Of a stretch of DNA of 43,236 nt, positions 41,589 through 43,236 are shown in pieces (the stretch's first letter is position 1; each line of letters starts with the position of its first letter). Source of the DNA: an uncultured Granulosicoccaceae bacterium (lineage in GTDB: Bacteria; Pseudomonadota; Gammaproteobacteria; Granulosicoccales; Granulosicoccaceae). The notes beneath the pieces were generated by a model. The model did not search any database, was not told the DNA's origin, and saw only the letters and a list, made by a program, of their open reading frames with translations. The position numbers and the translations under genes are program-made. Location of the stretch: NCBI GenBank assembly GCA_937998875.1, contig CALLBO010000001.1:1-43236 (forward strand), written 5' to 3'.

Positions 41589-43043
41589 ATGTACAAGATG
41601 AGCAAATCAGACCACGAACTTTGCGATTTAAGCGCCACGGAAGCGTTAGCGCTTCTCGGTTCCCGTGATATTTCTGCCGTTGATCTTTTGCAAAGTTGCC
41701 TCGATCGGATCGAATCGGTTAACGATTCCGTCAATGCGATTGTTGCCATTGATGCTGATGTAGGTCTCGCACAGGCAAAACGCGCAGATAAGCAGATAGC
41801 CGCGGGTGGGCAGGGATTGCTTTGCGGGCTACCGGTCGCGATTAAGGATCTGGAAGCCACAAAGAACCTGACTACCGCTTACGGCTCATTGGAGTTCAAA
41901 GATCATATTCCAGAGGTGAGTGATCCCATTGTTGATCAATTGGCATCAGCCGGGGGTAATGTCTTTTGTAAAACCAATGTGCCGGAGTTTGGTGCCGGTG
42001 CCAATACCGTTAACAAGGTTTACGGAGCAACGGGTAACCCGTTTAATCCACAGAAAACCTGTGGCGGCTCGTCTGGTGGATCTGCGGTAGCGTTGGCAAC
42101 CGGTATGGTGCCTTTAGCTACGGGTTCTGACTATGGTGGTAGTTTGAGAACACCAGCGTCATTTTGTGGTGTAGTCGGATTCAGGCCGTCCCCGGGTGTT
42201 GTGCCTTATGCGCATAGCGGTGTCGGTATTAACCCGTTTGTGGTGCTCGGTCCAATGGGTCGCAGCGTTGCTGACACTCACTTATTGTTACGGGCACAGA
42301 TGTATTCGGATAAGCGCGACCCGTATAGCAGGGGTGCATCCGTGGTACCAGAGAAATTGCCGGAAGTTGATCTCGCTTCAATAAACGTTATGTGGTCGAC
42401 CGATTTAGGCTGTAGCGAAGTAGATATAAAAATTGCAGACTGTTTTGAAAAGCGCGTTGCAGGTTTTACAAATGCGTTTAAATGTTGTGAAAACGCTCAT
42501 CCGGACTTTGGTGATATACACAACGCGTTTGAGGTTTTGCGTGGTGTGTTTTTTGTAGCGGGCCACGAAGAGAGGCTCAATACACATCGGGATATCCTCG
42601 GGCAAAACGTTATAGATAACACCGAGCTCGGGCTCAACCTGACGCCGAGCCAGATTGGCACGGCTTTTACTCAACAGAGCGTTATTTACCGACAGGTATT
42701 GGCATTCTTCGAGCAGACAGAAGCAGATGTTTTAATTTGCCCGGCCGTTTCGGTATCTGCGTTCGATCACGCGCAGCGAACAGTAACCGAGATAAATAAC
42801 ACACAGATGAATACCTACATGACGTGGCTGGCATTGGTGTACGCGCCTACGATGGCGCTGTGCTGTTCCTGTGTTATACCTTGCGGTGTAGATCACAATG
42901 GAATGCCTTTCGGTATTCAGATAGTTGGACCCAATGGCTCGGATGCGAAAGTGCTGAGTATTGCCTCCGCTCTGGAGTTTCTGTTTAGTGATGACCCGAT
43001 TACCGCCCGGCCATTGCCGGATATCGAAGCGCTGATTGGATAA
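41589..43043 (+). CDS. Amidase (amidase signature family)
   Basis: The 484-residue protein has all three members of the Ser-cisSer-Lys triad: Lys in LPVAIKDLEAT (about residue 84), the cis-Ser in KTCGGSSGGSAVALATGM (about 160) and the nucleophile Ser in GSDYGGSLRTPA (about 183). The C-terminal GMPFGIQIVGP is also typical. It hydrolyses an amide to acid and ammonia in the cytoplasm; GatA is unlikely because gatB/gatC are absent, and the Cys-rich C-terminal part (ALCCSCVIPCG) is not typical of GatA. The ATG at 41589 or 41598 may start it. Substrate unknown. Confidence 0.9.
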   Translation: MYKMSKSDHELCDLSATEALALLGSRDISAVDLLQSCLDRIESVNDSVNAIVAIDADVGLAQAKRADKQIAAGGQGLLCGLPVAIKDLEATKNLTTAYGSLEFKDHIPEVSDPIVDQLASAGGNVFCKTNVPEFGAGANTVNKVYGATGNPFNPQKTCGGSSGGSAVALATGMVPLATGSDYGGSLRTPASFCGVVGFRPSPGVVPYAHSGVGINPFVVLGPMGRSVADTHLLLRAQMYSDKRDPYSRGASVVPEKLPEVDLASINVMWSTDLGCSEVDIKIADCFEKRVAGFTNAFKCCENAHPDFGDIHNAFEVLRGVFFVAGHEERLNTHRDILGQNVIDNTELGLNLTPSQIGTAFTQQSVIYRQVLAFFEQTEADVLICPAVSVSAFDHAQRTVTEINNTQMNTYMTWLALVYAPTMALCCSCVIPCGVDHNGMPFGIQIVGPNGSDAKVLSIASALEFLFSDDPITARPLPDIEALIG

Positions 43044-43104
43044 ATGAACTGCTGCAGCCGCAAGACGTACCGAAATACGGGATCGAAAGGCGTTGAAAAG
43101 CAAG

Positions 43105-43236
43105 ATGAATTTTAGGCAGGCTTCTACGGTTATATGGATACTTGTTGTGACGGGTTGTTCGCAACAGTTGCCACTGGTTCCAGCTCGTGTACCGTCGCTG
43201 CCGGATAACACAGTTTGTAATCATCAGTTTAATGCA
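43105..43236 (+). CDS. Partial lipoprotein gene running off the right edge
   Basis: An ATG at 43105 opens 44 codons that stay open to the end of the window. The peptide starts MNFRQASTVIWILVVTGCSQQ: a positively charged start, a hydrophobic run and a lipobox VTGC with Cys18, so it is a predicted lipoprotein. It lies 61 bases after the amidase stop with GAAAAG just upstream. The visible mature part (VPARVPSLPDNTVCNHQF) is not recognised. Confidence 0.6.
   Translation, partial: MNFRQASTVIWILVVTGCSQQLPLVPARVPSLPDNTVCNHQFNA

Noticed and set aside
1..43236. CRISPR array, tRNA or rRNA genes, integron or prophage
   Set aside because: No regularly spaced repeats, no cloverleaf or ribosomal sequence recognised, and no integrase, transposase or phage structural genes in any frame.

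Overview
The window looks like a chromosomal segment of a heterotrophic gammaproteobacterium, probably marine. I infer this from the gammaproteobacterial-type housekeeping genes (tesB, typA/bipA, metF, selO), a LexA-type SOS box, a TAXI-type TRAP transporter, and catabolic genes for methylated amines. No rRNA, tRNA, CRISPR array, phage block or transposase was seen. About 33 genes can be supported, plus a partial gene at each edge.

Layout. 1-4.7 kb: an edge fragment, a small secreted protein, acyl-CoA thioesterase TesB, a MarR regulator divergent from a PLP aminotransferase and a 3-hydroxyisobutyrate-dehydrogenase-type enzyme, with two matching operators exactly 40 bp apart between them. 5.0-6.6 kb: a tandem glycine riboswitch ahead of a DadA-type FAD oxidoreductase. 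6.7-11 kb: a three-domain fasciclin lipoprotein, a hydroxypyruvate-isomerase-type enzyme and TypA. 11.4-14.8 kb: an orphan sugar-binding-type periplasmic protein in one operon with a membrane c-di-GMP phosphodiesterase (degenerate GGDEF). 15.3-22.6 kb: a plus-strand operon for carnitine and probably gamma-butyrobetaine: BKACE cleavage enzyme, L-carnitine dehydrogenase, acyl-CoA dehydrogenase, NDP-forming acyl-CoA ligase, CaiD and an MFS carrier. 22.6-31.4 kb: SelO, an unknown anchored protein, an EamA transporter, a class III aminotransferase and a TAXI TRAP transporter. 31.8-36.6 kb: a half-size DMT protein, a probable halohydrin dehalogenase, RarD, a yeast-FCY1-like cytosine deaminase, a compact DnaE-like polymerase fragment behind an SOS box, and a metallo-beta-lactamase-fold hydrolase. 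36.7-43.2 kb: homocysteine methyltransferase, a MITE-like palindromic element, a nitroreductase-MarR pair with a perfect operator, an ArsR-methyltransferase regulator with a perfect 20-bp palindrome followed by metF, an amidase and a partial lipoprotein.

How the genes fit together. Betaine and one-carbon chemistry recurs. The cai/BKACE operon would turn gamma-butyrobetaine and carnitine into betainyl-CoA and acetoacetate. Demethylation of the betaine would yield glycine, which the riboswitch senses. Homocysteine methyltransferase, MetF and the ArsR-methyltransferase regulator belong to the methionine/SAM cycle. This link is inference from co-location.

The most unusual items are the SOS-box-preceded 431-residue DnaE-like protein that lacks the PHP domain and the third catalytic aspartate, the halohydrin dehalogenase carrying both signature motifs of that family, the orphan binding protein paired with an EAL phosphodiesterase, and the glycine riboswitch in front of a DadA-type gene. 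All calls come from reading the sequence; no database search was run.
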